A DNA stretch of 64,000 nt, from positions 16,044,941 through 16,108,940 of the forward strand of contig NC_084607.1 in assembly GCF_033807715.1 (NCBI RefSeq). Direction: 5' to 3'. The stretch's first letter is position 1. Each line of letters starts with the position of its first letter. The position numbers were made by a program, and so were the translations under genes. Positions 1-38,300 of the stretch are shown here, one piece after another. The DNA is from Cololabis saira (Eukaryota > Chordata > Actinopteri > Beloniformes > Belonidae). The notes under the pieces are model-generated. The model made no database searches, was not told the origin of the DNA, and was given only the letters and a program-made list of their open reading frames with translations.

Positions 1-575
1 TCCAAACATAAATGTAAATATTTATTTTGTCATAAGCAGATATCCATGCACGATAATACAAAAATATGACATTTCAACAGATTTATTTGAGTAGAACTTT
101 AGTTTTTATTCTTGTATGAACAATTATTTTAATGAACAACAAAAACATGAATGTTGAGTAAATACTAACTCACCCCACTCCCCCACCCAATCAAAAAGTA
201 ATGCAAGTTAAACATTAATACCATTATAGATCAAATATATTTACCCCATAATATTATCAAAACTTACTAGCCCTGCAGTAAGCAATGTGCTGTGTGCATG
301 TGATTGAGGAGTGTACTTGCATTAAATCTGGTTGTTTTAGCCAAGACTATGCTACAATATATTTCCCCCAACTATATTTAAGTTCCCTGTTAAGGGCCAA
401 CCTTCAATTCTGTAAATTTCTTATTTATTCCCGTTAATTCCCGTTAATTCCCATATATTCCCGTTAATTCCCATGGAAAGTTTCCAACTTTGAAAATTCC
501 CGGAATTTTGCAACCCTAATTCTAACATTTTGAAATGTTAACCTCAGAACACCAGCTTTTGCTTGTTTTTTTTAG
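1..575. other. srcin1 intron upstream of the first visible exon
   Basis: AT-rich DNA with no exon. The only structure is the transposon end at 418-523. The exon at 576 has a T-rich acceptor tract directly before it. Confidence 0.6.
418..523 (-). mobile_element. DNA-transposon terminal fragment with ATTCCCGTTA repeats
   Basis: Tandem copies of ATTCCCGTTA are followed by TTTCCAACTTTGAAAATTCC and TTGCAACCCTAA. On the - strand this starts TTAGGGTTGCAAAATTCCGG, a terminal form I know as repeated in fish genomes. No opposite terminus was found nearby, so it appears truncated. The superfamily is not assigned. Confidence 0.45.
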
Positions 576-24023
<23,448 letters not shown>

Positions 24024-27000
24024 GAACCCCCCCCAAAGCATCTATTAGTGATGAATGGAAGGATGAGGACATTGAGGATGCCATTCGAGCATAAACCATG
24101 AAGAAAAACTAAACACCTCATATGTTCTTTCAGGACTTTTAGGCTTTTTATTCCTCTTCCATAGCATTGGACTCAGTCAAGACTTCATCATTTCACTGTA
24201 AATGAGGTCTGATTTTCCCTTTCAAACAAGATTCTTTCTTTAGTCTGGTTGTACAGTTCCTCTGCACTTCTCCCACACGTTCATCCTGCCAGTCTTTCAG
24301 ATGTAGAGCGCACAGGCCCCCACCAGCTGCCTGCTTTAAGCTGGTGTGATTGGATGTATTCTCACAAACCTCCATTCAGTGTGTTTATAGTGGTGTGGTT
24401 GACTGGTTATAGAGAATAGAGCTGCAATAATCATCAATAATCAGTAGCATCCTGCGTCCAGGTCGGTGTTGCTCACACCTGCATCTCATGGCAGAATGGA
24501 TGTCTGCTGAGAATATTCAGACATTTAAAAAAAACAAACAAACAAACAAAAAAAACAGAAAAGAAACCATGGGGATGATTGTGGTTTCGGGCGGTTTTGT
24601 GTAAAAAAGAAAAAAGAAAAACGGGCACTTTTTGCTTTTCTTGCATCACCTGAGTTGAAAGTTTAAATTGGTGCTATATTTTCCCGTCTGTTTGCACACA
24701 CTTTAAAGAGTTTACATGATTGTTTTCCCTCCCTTATTTATTCCACACGTCCGCTGTGATATCATGTTGCATATAAATATCCACGTGCACTTCTGCAATA
24801 GAAATCATTTCATGAATAATTAGAAAAAAAATAAACATGGTTTCAATTGAGAGAAAAGAATTACAGCAAACAACAAAAGCACATTGTAATGAACACTCCT
24901 GAAGCAGCACATCTAAGGCACATCTAAGGCGCAGTGACACAAACGGAAGGGAAAAATGACCTTTCTTAAGAGTTAAAGGGATGATTTTCTCTATATGTGT
25001 ACTTACTACTTGATTATGACAATCAGGATGTTTCCTTTGTAGCATCTCACAGGCTGTCAGCATCTCTGCACCTGATATCAAGTCCCATCCCAAAGACTCA
25101 AGCACACTGGTGGAAAACACACACACACGCACACACACTTTACTGAGCTGATGCCACTTAAATAGTGTTTCACAGATATATAAGAAAAAAAACTTTATCA
25201 GCACGTATGTACAAGGCAGATGCAGTTTGGCTCTTGAATGAGCTGAGAGGAAAATGTAAAGTGTATTAAAAAGCACAGCTTTCTCACAGCTACACTACCA
25301 ACTCAACTGGAACATTCGAAACAGACGAATTAAAAAAATGATACAACATGAAGAAGTTTCTTAACATAAAGTTGCAGAGTATGGGATTTTGTTTCACTAT
25401 AGTTGGCTACCTAATAAAAATAATCCTAAAGATTTCTGTTGTCAAGAACATGTATATAGGAATATTTAATGATACAGGAATGTTTGCTGCTTTCTCTGGC
25501 CCTGAGCTCAGGTGAGACAGACTTTAACAGATCAAAATTTGTAATCATATCTGAATAAAAAAAAAATGAATGCACCACAGAGGGGGACCATTTGACACAG
25601 AGTAAAAGTCCACGTATATACTGCAGAATTTAAGTGCATCATTGCGCACAGCATGGTTAACACATCTGTGAAGGCATCCTTACCGCTGAAGGATAAAGAT
25701 ACAGGTTTTGGAATAACATGCATTTTTCTAAATTCAGAAAGATAAGTTCAGTCATAGCATAGCACTGTGGCTATGTAGCAAATGTAAAAAAAATGGCTCA
25801 CTTTTTCAACAAAAAAAAGAAAGCCAAACTATTTAATAGTTTTAATTCAATATCAAGCTATCAGAGCTATATTAATGTCATCAGCTCTCAAAAGCATCAT
25901 GTTTCTAGCCTCAGTCCTTTAAGGAAATTTCACTTCATTTTCAACATTGACCACATTATTTTTGTTCTACATTTTACATACTGTCCCTTTTTATGTGGAC
26001 CCAGGGCTTTTGATTTTTGTCTCAAAGACTCTGGCTCACAGCGACTAGCACAAAGCTTTAAATGTTTAGTGAACGTCCACATGTGCTGCTATGGTTTTAT
26101 CACTTTATCGCTCTGAGACACATTATTAAGGGCCGCTGTGATCCAAGTTGAAGTTCTGATTATTTAGAGCGCCTCACAGGCCTGTCGGCCATGTCTTACG
26201 TGTAAATATTTTACAGCGAACCGTTCTGAAGCTGCCTGTTCATGTGTTTTGCCTCGAAGCTGCCTTTCGGAGGGGGATAAGGCTGAGCAGACGGTCACAG
26301 CCAAAGTGATTCTTTTCTGCTGTTCTCCGGAGTGACTGTGTGAAATTGATCCTCTGCGGCGTGCAGATTAAAACATGTACATATAGGCTGGCGACAAAGA
26401 GTAGGCAGCGTGAGGAGAGGGTATTAGTTTTGAGGACATGAGTTTGAAGGCTACTTTAATAGTAACAGCTTTAAGTTGCTCTGTCTCCATCGAGAGTGCT
26501 TGTGATGAGAGAAACTCAGAGATGAAAAGAGTCAAAGAGAAGCTAATTGGCCGCTCTTTCTCCGTCACTTTGACTTTGCTCTCTTTGGTGTGTGGCCTCT
26601 CTAAAACAAAAACTATTTATTTGAAGTTATTATATGACAGTTTTTGCAGGGCCTGAATTATGAACCATATGTGCAATATTTAATAAGCACTGCTGCAGTT
26701 TCACCAGGATAGTGCTCTTTGCCTTTTCGTCGTATTCCTGCCTGTTTGTCTTCAAGGACCTGTTACCATGTTTTTCCCAGTGCCTGTATGACTTTCTCGC
26801 CAGAAATCCCAGAATGCTCGCGTATTATTAGATCAGCAGCACTGACAGAAGAACACTTTTTACCCAAAGAAGATCCTGAGAGAACTGGCTTGTTGTCGTG
26901 TTTTTTCACCGAAAAGGGAAAATAGCTCATGAAAGGCAGTGTGTCAGGTTGCAGCGGTGGCTTTTGAGCAAAATGGTCCCTGAGCTCTAACGGTGTGTAA

Positions 27001-28761
27001 AACTGCAAGCGCACAGCACAGCAGGCGAGCCTCACCCAGGGTGCACTGCAGGTTTAAGCCCCGGGTGTCTTTATTGAGTGAAGTCATGGAAAAGAAAAAA
27101 AAAAAAGAGAAAAAATTCACTCACTCATGCTGTTCCACTTTCAAATCTATAATTTTCTGAGTTAAACTTGCCACATATGCATATGGTGAGGGCTGAGGAG
27201 GAAGGCTGCACACGTAGCAGTTTTCCCCAGCTGATGTCGGAGATGAACCCCGTCACAACTGCGTGACGATGCTCTCCGGATTTTTATTTTAGTGTTTTAT
27301 TTTCTTTTTCCTGTGACGAGTGTTAATGGGCTGTGAACTCAACATGGCCGGAGGCTTCAGGCATGTCGAACACACTCAGCGGACGCCTCTGGCAATCAGA
27401 AAAACTCATGCAAACTTGAAATCAAACATAAATATACATATATAAATATATCTAAGTGAGATGTTTGTGTATGATATTATAATTGTGAAGAAAATGTGAT
27501 ATATATATTTAGGCCTAGATTCAATTATATACTGTAAAATGTCATCATCTCTTCTGTTTTATATATTAGTGACCATTTTGTACAGATTTTTCTTTTTTAA
27601 TTCATTGAAAGAGATATTACATTTCACACTGAGATTATTTATTCATATGGAGAACATTTTTATATTTGTTTAAAATAGCTGTATAGATTACCGTTAGCCT
27701 CTGTAATATACACTGAAGTTCATTTTGAAATGCTAGGATTTTCTTTACAGACTCTTGAGTCGGATCTCATGTAATTTTGACTTGTTAAAAGTTGTCCCTG
27801 TAAATGCTTGTCCAGCTTGTCTGCACCTTTCGCTCCCCTAATTTGAAGGGTGACCGTTGGGTACGAGAGGCTGGACCAGTGCCTGTGCGTAGGGGCTCAT
27901 TTTGCTCCTATCATTTTGTCTGGAAGTGTTTTTTGTTTTGTTTTATTTTTTTCCTGCTACATCCTGTATTTGTGATTCAGGTCAGACATTAAAGGCCTTG
28001 GGGATGGTCAGAAAACACAGATATCGTGGTTCCGGTTGTGAAACGGGCACAAAAGTTCTCTAGATGCTTGGCTCTTTGACAAAAGCGAGTGACTTGGCTT
28101 TAATTTGTGTCTGTGTCACATGTGTGTCTGCATGTGGACAGCATGGAGTAAAGATGCTCTTTGAAGGGTTCAGAGGCAAGAAGTGGATGTAAATTTAGTG
28201 GCTCACACTGCTCCAGTTTGTGGCTTTAAGTAGCAGTTAAGCTAAGCTATAGAAGTTGTAAAAACCACCAAGATGAATTAATAAGGGAATCACATGGAAC
28301 TGTATTAATTTTGCCATTTTTTTTTTTTTTTAAAGAACAAATCCATTCTATAGTATGTATATGAGATTTTTACATGAATGTGTGGATGTTCAAAAATCTT
28401 GGCATCAAAACTAGAAAAATCAAAAGTGACTTGTAAATAGGCCGAGTCATTCTTAGTGAGTTCGACAAATTGTTATGTCCAAAAGATGTTTTATTAATAA
28501 ACTATGAAGATGGGTACAAAGGTATATACGAAACAATGCATGTATAGTCTCAAGCAAACGCACGGTGCAGTTGATTTAAAAAAAAAAAAAAAAAAAGGAA
28601 ATCTAAAAAAAAATACCGTCTACATGTTTTTTCTCAAAGATGTGAGAAAGCAATAGAGATGAAGAGGTGGATCTGTGTTAGAGGTTTACAAATACAACGA
28701 ATGACACATTATTTTGGTGTCTGTAACAGGCATGTTCAGTCTTACTGTGAAGTTACGTGAC

Positions 28762-28794
<33 letters not shown>

Positions 28795-28796
28795 AG
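28762..28796. repeat. (GAT)n microsatellite in the srcin1 3' UTR
   Basis: About 11 GAT units in a row within the transcribed 3' region. Confidence 0.9.
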
Positions 28797-29126
28797 TGGA
28801 CGAGAATGTTGGACATCTAGGAACCGGAAAGCTTGAGCGCACCCCAAAACAGAGACGTCGCCAGTGAAGACGTCCTCTTTCACAGAGTGATTCTCCCATT
28901 TGTAGAGTAGTGTGATATAAGAACTAAAAAAAATTAAAAATAATACAGAAAATAGATCTATGACATAATAATATATCAAATCTAAACGCCTACTGATACT
29001 GGAGATTCTAATTTATCAGTGTGGATGCCATGATATTTTGTGAGAAATGTGTGTTTTTCCTGTGAGAAGACAGCAGGCGGTTGAACCTGCGTTCTTTTGT
29101 ACATAATTTGCTGTGATTGTGTGTCT

Positions 29127-29132
29127 AATAAA
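29127..29132 (+). terminator. srcin1: AATAAA polyadenylation signal, probable srcin1 3' end
   Basis: AATAAA lies about 20 bases before a CTTGTACAG stretch and is followed by a GTTGTATTTCTTGGTGTTGTG downstream element. It is the last strong + strand signal before the convergent fmnl1 stop at 29570. Confidence 0.5.
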
Positions 29133-29569
29133 GTGCAGCTCTCTTGTACAGTCTGATCTCGCGTTGTATTTCTTGGTGTTGTGACAGGTTCACCCTCAAA
29201 TATTTAAAGAAAACACAGACACAAAGGCTAAAAATGGGTTTACTTTAAAAATGTTCAGTGAATTGGCAAAATTCTTACAGACTTGAACCATAAACACAGA
29301 CTGAGGTACCAAAGGAACAGTTAATTTGTTTGGTTAATATTTATAATCACAATTCATGACCTGCTTGTTAAAAAAAACATAAGAAAACTTCCAAATTCTA
29401 TTTACAAATCAGTATATTGTTAATCCACACTTTCATACGGCTAACCAAAGATTGTGATTTATAGTATATACAGGGCATTTAAAGCTTCTCAACTGCTTGT
29501 ACATTTGAGTGTGATTCCAGTAACATTTGTAAAGAAAATAATAAAATAAAAATATCAAGCAGAAGTGGC

Positions 29570-31222
29570 TTAAGTGTCCTGGCGCTGCGCCGGCCGGCGC
29601 CCATCTGCCCGCCTGTATGGTGTGTTCCTCAGATCTGAGGGGAAAGCACAGACGTGCAGACGTGAAGGCAGATTCATAACCAGGCAACAGCTCAAACACG
29701 CCGCTCCCATCGTGTCTCCGTACCTGTGATGATGTCCTCCAGTGCACCGTCCTTCCCCTCGCGAACCGGAGTTTTCACCTGCCTCTTCTTCAGCTCCGCT
29801 ATCAGGTCCATCTTCGGCATCATGGGCATCGGGCTCTACCGGACAGAAGTTAAACATGACCTAATTGTGAAGGCTGTCTGTCTGAGTATTTTGTTTTTAA
29901 GACATTGTAAGACATGTGTCTTACCTTTTGTGCACCAGGCTTGTTTGGAGAAGGTGAGTCTTTCACCTCCTGGCTCTCGTGCTCCATTTTCTTTTTCTGC
30001 TCAATAGCTTGTTGCGCTGTCTGCACTCAATCATGGCAAAGAATATCAGCATGCAATCCAACAATTAAAGTAAACTAACTAATAAATATGAGAACCACCT
30101 TCACCTTATAGGCCTTTATGAAACGGCCAAACATGGGGAAGAACATGGAGGGCTGCGTGGTTTTGGGGTTTTCTCCAAAGTATTCCACCACAGAGATGTA
30201 AGCCTCCTGAAACAAGAACAACGCATGTGCGTGTGAGGATTTTAGAAGTTTACAGGTTGAGCTTTTTCATATGAATAAAAGGCCAACCTGTGCAGTCTTG
30301 CTGTCCTTGAGTAAAGCCTCCAGCAGCTCGCAGTTTGTTTTGATGAACTCCTTCAGCACAGGACTGTCGTCTTGCACCAGAAACTCCTTCTTGGCCATCT
30401 CCATCCCTCGCTCCAGTGAGCGGACATCTTGGAGAATGCTGTCCAGGGACGCTGGCAACGAAATCAAAACCAGTTTAAACACTTTCCTTGCTCAGATAAC
30501 AAGGTGCGTATCTTTCCAGCCCGAGCGAGTGTCCGTACCAAGAGCCGCCTTGTCTACGAAGTGAAGATCGGTGTGGAAGTTGGCCAAGTCGGAGTATTTT
30601 TCCTGGATAATTTCGGTGATGAAGTGAAGTAGCGTCTGTGTGCGGTCGGTAGATTTGGTCTCCAACAACTAAAACAAAATGGAGAGAAAGCTGATTTAAA
30701 GTTTCCTGTGAGTGCAAGAATAGATCTAGAAAGAAAAGCTACTTACGAGGTCCAGACTCTGCAGCCTGAAACCGTAGGCTGCGCCTCTCTTGCTGCTGTT
30801 CATGTAGTTACCAAAGGCCAGAACAATCTGAAAGGGAACACATTACATGAGTCACTATGTGTCACAATTAGTAGCTAAATGCATGTTTGGATTCAGCCTT
30901 ACTTACTTCTAAGACCTTCTTCAGTTTGGTTGAAGACTTGATAGACATGGATGCAGCAATGATGGAGTTCAGTTGCTGTGGATGAAGTAAGAACAGTATG
31001 AACACATGTTTAAAACCAGTTATCTTATATTTACAAAACCAGTTTTCTTATATTTGGGAACCTATTCTTTCTTTTGTTAATTCTTTGGCATCCTTAGAAG
31101 ATTAATTCAATTTGATTTAATTTAATTATAGGGAAGTATGATATTGCTAACCATGTCTATTTTTTTTAGGGTTCCTCTTATGTCTGTTTATTTTAATTTG
31201 TATTTATTTATCTTATTTCATT

Positions 31223-31277
<55 letters not shown>

Positions 31278-32285
31278 TTATTATTTTTGTTGTTGTTGTT
31301 GTCTTGTGTGTCCTGTATTTTATTTTATTACTTTATTTTTCCTATTATTATTGTCTTCAGTCAGAGTTTGATTGGTAATTGGTACTTACTTTGGGACCTG
31401 TTTATAATTACGTATTTTGCAGTGTGTGTGTTTTGCGGTGTTATGTTAAGTTTTGTGTCCTTATTTATTTTACTTGTTGTTTTTTTGGTTTTTTTTGGGT
31501 TGTTTTTTTCTGTTTTGTGTGTATGTGGTAAAATATAAAACGGGGTATTCTGTCGAATCCTTTAAAAAAATGTTTATTGTGTAATATGCATTACATCGAC
31601 TACCCAATAAAGAAACATGTTAAAAAAAAATTTAAAAAAAAACAGTTCCAGCCATAGGTGGAATGCATTTGATAAACTCACCGGTTGCAGGCGCTTGACG
31701 GTCTCCGGGAAGTTTCCCATGAAAGTGAGGGTGCTAATTCTCTTGCTCAGACGAGCAATCTTCCCAAAGCGTAAAATAAACTGGTCTTCGTCAGTCAGCT
31801 CCTCCAGCGGACGTCCGTCTTTCTCATAGTTGTCCAGGAGCTTCTTTTCGAAGTCTGACGGTATGAAGTGCTCAAGCAGTTCCAAGAAATCTATAGACAA
31901 AGACTGCTGGTCGTACCTGTGCAAACGGGGGTCAGGGTTAACCAATGCCTGGCAACAGGAGGAACCTATTTTTGAGGAGGACGGTCAACGATGCAGCACG
32001 AGAACCTACGCCTCTATGGCGGTGCAGATAGCAGATGGGCTCATCCCCCCTTTGCGCAGAGTGATTGCAAGATTCTTGGCCTTGTTTGGGTCAATCAAGG
32101 ACGTCTTGCTGGGTGCCTTTTGGGTCATCTTTTTCTTGACCTTCAACACATCTCCTGGATCACCCTGGGCCCTGGTCTTGAACTGCGCCTCAAACACATC
32201 CATGTTCAGTTCCTGGAACAGGCAGAACAAGAACCGGATAAGAGTGGTTGCATTTCAAAGATCACAGAACTTTCATATTCATATA

Positions 32286-32330
<45 letters not shown>

Positions 32331-35300
32331 ATATAGATATATATATATATATATATATCTATATATATATATATATAGATATATATATATATGCATGAAA
32401 AATGTAAAAAAAAAAAATCTCACCCCTAAAATCTGCTCATCATCCAGCTCGTTGAAGACGGTGCCTGTAACCTGGTTTGGTTTTAAAGCCTGCCAGTTCA
32501 ACAGAGGCATCTTAAACTTGGTCTGAATGGTCTTCTTAGTCTTAAGCCCTGAAAGCGCAGAAAAATAAAGAAAAGTGGTCAAACAGACAATCTCCTCTGT
32601 TCCACTGCTATCGAGTCAAGAGAGGTTGTCATCATTTTCAGATTTATCTCAGCATCCTCACCCGGCTGACTGGCTTGTGGAGGTGGTGGAGGTCCAGCAC
32701 CAGGTGGGGGAGGCGGGGGTGGCGGACCGGCACCGGGTGGGGGAGGTGGGGGTGGCGGTGGACCTGCCCCAGGTAGTGGAGGCGGAGGAGGAGGCGGCGG
32801 TGGACCTGCCCCGGGTGGGGGAGGGGGAGGAGGAGGAGGAGGAGAGGCAGCCTGCCCTGGACCACCAGGAAGGGGAGGTGGAGGAGGTGGAGGAGGTGGA
32901 GAAGGGAGGACAGATGCGGAGTCTGTTGAATCGGAGCTCGGCGTGCTGGGCTGGCCTGCTGGAGACGGGCTTTGGACGTATTCGACCACCGTGACGGGGA
33001 CCACCTGGATGTCCAGGCTGCCGGAGGCGCTGCGTCCCAGTCGGATCAGGCCTTTGTCCTGCAGCTCCTGGACCTTCTGCTCCAGCTCCGAGGTCGTCTG
33101 ACCGATGGAGGTGCTCAGACGCTCCCTGTCCTTTTCCCTCTCCCTGTCCAGCTCCCGCTCTCTTTCTCTCTGCTGCAAAGCACTAACCTGAGAGCACGAC
33201 TCCCTGAGGCTTTCCTACGACACACAGACTCAGGCTCAACTCCACAAACAGCAACACACACCATATAACACACAACCCAATGCTAGTGGCTCTAACGCCT
33301 CAGGGGGGTGATAACAGGAACTCATTTTGCATGAACTTGATCAGAGATCTTGATAGTAGATATCCTGGTAGCGGAAGGACAAAAGTCAGACGATCCTGTG
33401 AAACATAAATGTGCACCAAACTTCCAATAGTTCCTGACCTCAAGACCTTAGATGTCAGCATGACTGTGACTCATATTCATCATTCACTCTAAAAATTTGT
33501 TATTTGTTATTTTCTACTAAAGATAGTTCGATTTTTACCTTTATATGAAGATTTAAAGTGATCACTGTCATTATTCCTTGGATTATTCATCGTATTAACC
33601 CTCTTCGTAGACAGCACTTACTTTGAGCAGCTCCGTCTCCTTGGTGGCCTGCATGAGCTGAGTCTCCAGCTCAGATATCCTCTCGATGCTCTGATTCTCG
33701 ATCTCCTGAAGCCGGGTGTTCAGCTGCAGCACGACAGATGGGCATCATTTTAACATTCCTCTACACGCAGGGTTCCGTGCATCACCAAAGCCTCTCTCTG
33801 TTTCTGTTTATTTGCCTGTTTTACCTGTATGTTGTGCTCCTGTAGTTCGTCGGCGTGCTCCAGCACACCTCCTCGGTTCTCTGCTTCCTCCATCAGGACT
33901 CCCACATCCAAGACGTTGTCCAGGTAGGCCTGGATCTGGACCTGAAGCTTTTCACTCTCCGTTTGTTTCAGACTCTAATGCACCAAATAAATAAAAAAAT
34001 AAAAAAAGATATGGTAATATTTGGTGAGGATACAACATATTATGTAAAATAAACATTTTGGGGCTCCATAAGTGCACATGGTGCACGTTAAACGGAGAGT
34101 GAGAGAGAAAATATTCAGCAAAAGAGATCATTTTAACTGGAGTGCAGTAAAAATAGATAAAAAGAAGTCTTATTTTGCTTTTAGTAGGCTGACGTGAACC
34201 AGCACGGCGCTAATACACTCGATGCCTTGTGATGATGATTTGACAAAAAGCTGGATGCAAAAAAAAGTGTACTTCTCCACATCAACAAAACTCTGAGCAG
34301 CAGACACAACGCTGGCTCTATAATTGGAGAGACCTCTTTATGAGGATTACACCTTGCGGGGACACAAACCCCACAAGTTTAGACTTGTAACTAAGTTTGT
34401 TGCCTCACAAACTTTTACAAAACAGTGATTCACACAATGCTTTCCTTTTTTTTTTTCCTCTTCCAACTATCACGTGCTCCTTCACCTGCGCCTGAACCCA
34501 GACGGGAGATTAGCCGATTTAATCAACTCAGGGACATTTTCTGAAACATAATCTGACGTGTAAATAACTGAAATTCCCATCAGTTTAGAAATGTAATGCA
34601 TTAGTAATGCATATTACAAAACTAACCAATCTCATGAAACATTAATTTTGTAAAGTCTGATGATGATGAGCAACATGTACGCTCCTCATCTACAGCAGCT
34701 CTACGGAGCAGATTTTGTTCTGAACTACTAAATGTTCATGAAGGCTGAAACGTGTAGATTTTGCATTCATAGGCTGGACATCCATGTAATTGTTATACAC
34801 ACATATGTACACATAAAGTGAAGTCATTGTGAAACTTCCTTAAGATAAAGGGAACTGCAGATTCACTTGGTAATTATGTGAACTGGTAATTGTCATTTTA
34901 AGAAACTTTCACTGGAAGTTCTCTGCTCTCAGCGGCGACCACACCACACCTTTGGAAAAGGTCTGACCTGGGTTTTTCAGGCACACTTACTTCCAGATAC
35001 TTGTCCAATCCCAGGTGGGTGAACTCATACTGTAGATGAACGCGGAAGTTCATGTTCTCCACTGAGTGGACCACGATGTTGATGAACTGCATGCAGGCCA
35101 CCTGCAGACAGAGTTAAATAACAGTTAAGTCTGGTTTCTTACAGCTTCTGCGTGCTGCGGTGCAGGTGATAAACGCATGGCCCTACCATGAAGTCAATGT
35201 TGTTGTCATCATGGACGAAGTACTCCATCAGCTTTTCGAAGCGGTTCCTTTCTTTGCTCACCTAGAAAATAACACTTTTTTGAGTGATGTGTTTTAACTG

Positions 35301-38300
35301 TTGCCCACATGGGGGCAGAAATGCAGTTTGGTTTTCTAAATAGTTACATCTATTGAGTTATTTACACCCCGTCAGGGAAAACAACAACTACACTTGGTGT
35401 ATGTATATATTCACCTCTTTATTGAGTATACCAGGTGAGTGGTGAGTACCTCTGCAACACACTTTACTCAAGACTAACATGTGCATGCTTCTCATGAGCT
35501 AAAATTATGATCACAGTCCATGTGAGGAGGAAACCGTGTCACTCACACATGACTAATGAAAGAGGGGAAGTCTGCAATACTGGCATGAGTGAACTGTCAG
35601 TCCCACGCGACCAATGCAAAACAGTGAAATCACCACGCAAAAAAACAGATTTCACCTCCTTAAAGTTGTCAAAAGCAGAAAGGATGATGTCGTGGCCTCC
35701 TCTGACAAGACACACGGCAGCCAGCAGCTCCAACACGAGGGCTTTGGTCCTGTCACGGGGAAGCAGGAGGCGTGAGATGTGCTCACTGACAGATGGGGGA
35801 ACAAACACCATTCAAATGCACGCACCTGGGATTCCTGCTGTTTAGGCTGAGCGTGATCTCATTCACACAACGCGGATGAGTCATCACCAGGTTAAAACCA
35901 GACTGAAAGCAGAGAGACGTTATTAACGCCTGATCTTAAGCAAGTCGATGGAAAAAAAAGTGACTTCTTCAGACCAGCAGGGGAAGGCTCTACCTGGTAG
36001 TTCATGATGGCTCTCAGGCACATGATGCACACATGTATGTCATCTCTCTGATGGGATGAATGGGACTTCTTGTGCATCTTGTGCGCCAGCGTGGAGCTTA
36101 TTCTGTAACGGGATAACAAGCGCATAGACTCAATAAAAGCTCTGAGGAAAGAGATGCCTGCATTTGTACAAAGGCTTTGAAGTGGAGACTAAAACATGTT
36201 TTGGTCAAAACGTGTAATAAAGGAGAAAATAATGTGAAAGTGAGGTATTTGTCAGGAGGAAGCTACGCAGTAGAAATAATGACCATGGAATTAGAGGGGC
36301 CATAAAAACAGCTTTCATACAAATAATAATAAAGATACTGATTAAGCTGTAATCCCTATGACAGATTTTACTTCATAATTCAGCAATCAGTTGGTTGTGT
36401 CATCATTTTATGCAATTTTGTTTATCGCTAGAGCAACAAAGATTTGACTAATTTTAGTAAAAACCGACAATCATTAACTAGTGACTTGTAGGAATAAAGT
36501 TTTGAGACAGATTTCTGATAAAATGACACTGTACCTGAGCACCTCTGTGCCACCCCATCACTCCAGCGCCACACCACCTCTGCTTCGCATCATTATATAT
36601 TTTTTTAATATATGTTCCTTCTCAATCAGAATGAATGAGGTTGAGAGCCGGCTTTATTTCTCACGACGGCCCGACTTCACTGATCCTTTATGACGGGAGC
36701 GTCTTACCTCACGGTCAACGCCCGAGCGGCTCTGCTCATCCCGTGAGACTGACTGCTGTTGGAGCTCTTGGTCAAATCTTCCATCGACCTTTCTGCTGAC
36801 TTGCGCCGATCTGACACGCTGCCGCCGTTTTCCACGACCTCCACATCGAATCTATGAAATGTAGACACTGGTTATACATAACCTTACTGGAGGAGGACCA
36901 GAAGACTGTAGGATTTTGTTGGTACTCACGAGGTGTCACTTTGAGCGTGGGAAAGGTATTCCACCAGGACATCCAAACCTTTATTCTGCTCATTGAGAAA
37001 TTCTTGGGCCCATCTATAGAAAGATAAATAATGTCGCTATAAAATTAATGTTGTATTACCATTGCTTCACACTATTGCAAAAACCTTTTTTCCCCCTTTT
37101 TGCAGACGTCTTAAAGTATCCTGTCAAGCTTTTGACCACCACTGGCGCAATGGTGCAAGAATTGTGGCATTTAATTGGTATCAAAGCCCTCAGAAGTGAT
37201 ACGAGGAAAAAGTTGGGTTGGTTTTAGAGATAAATTGACTGGAAACTCAGAAGGTACAGAGGTGGAAGTAAGCATCATGATGGGGGAAGGGCTTCATCAT
37301 ATGACTCATACAAATCTAAAAGACACTAGGTCAAACAACCAACATGATTGTCATCACATATTTTGTTCCTCTGATTGGTTGTGTGCCTATCTACCAGGGC
37401 TTTGAGGCGGTTTTGTACTGGAAACAAAGTAAAATCCAAAGAAACCGGACTAATTCTTTGTGCTAAAGAGGAAAATAATTAGGAATGCCGACCAAGCTGC
37501 GTGCAGAACAACTGCTCAGTCTGCATCATGCTGAAAATAGACAGTCGGGGAGGAGTTCTGATTGGAAGCTATAAAAGCCAACACATACTCAGAATGAGAG
37601 TCACCGAGGAGCAAAAAAAAAAACAACCTTAAAAAAAAAATGACATAAAATGATACAGGGTAGCAAAAGGTGTGATCCCACTTATTAAGCTCACCCGATG
37701 TGATTGGTGCGAAGGGAGATCTCCAGGTTTTTGAGAACCTGTGTGGCATCTTGGATTCTTTTCTTTGACTAAGGCAGCAGAAGAGATACATTCAAATCAT
37801 GATTTCTTGTACTTGAAAATGAATGCTACATCAAATATGAATGAAAGATGCTTTCACCGACCCTCCGAGACACCCCAACTTGATCTTGGTAGAAGCTCTT
37901 GATTTTGCTCAGGTAAGTAGATGGTGGACTCTTCACCTGGAAACGCTCCTGGAGGAGAAGGATTCACACCAGAATCAAGATTTTGTTCTTAAACAATAAA
38001 CAATTTGCTCTCTTTTTTTAGTTGACATGATATTCTGCGCAGTAATAGTAACAAAAGCTCCCTACATCATGTTTTTAAGCTCTTGTTCATAGCAGCTAGT
38101 TTAATGGAGTGGAGTCAAATCCCCACCCCACCCTTGTGCAGGGGGTGACTCTTGAAACTGGTGTTTCAGTTTTACGCTACTCATTTCCGAGCTACAGATA
38201 ACAGTACAAAACATGAAACTGATGGGAATGAAGACGGGGAAACTGTTTAACTGTACTCTGATTTGGTTATGTGATGCCACACTGTCCTGCTTCAGACAAA

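Larger units (their letters stand above)
24024..29155 (+). other. srcin1: probable srcin1 3' UTR
   Basis: No coding exon was found on either strand over 5.1 kb. The stretch is AT-rich, carries many TGTAAATA and ATTTA motifs, and ends in an AATAAA followed by a T/GT-rich segment, as expected of a long neuronal 3' UTR. It includes an A-run at 28579-28597 and a (GAT)n repeat near 28762-28796. No stable precursor hairpin was recognised by eye. The extent is inferred; earlier cleavage sites are possible. Confidence 0.5.
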
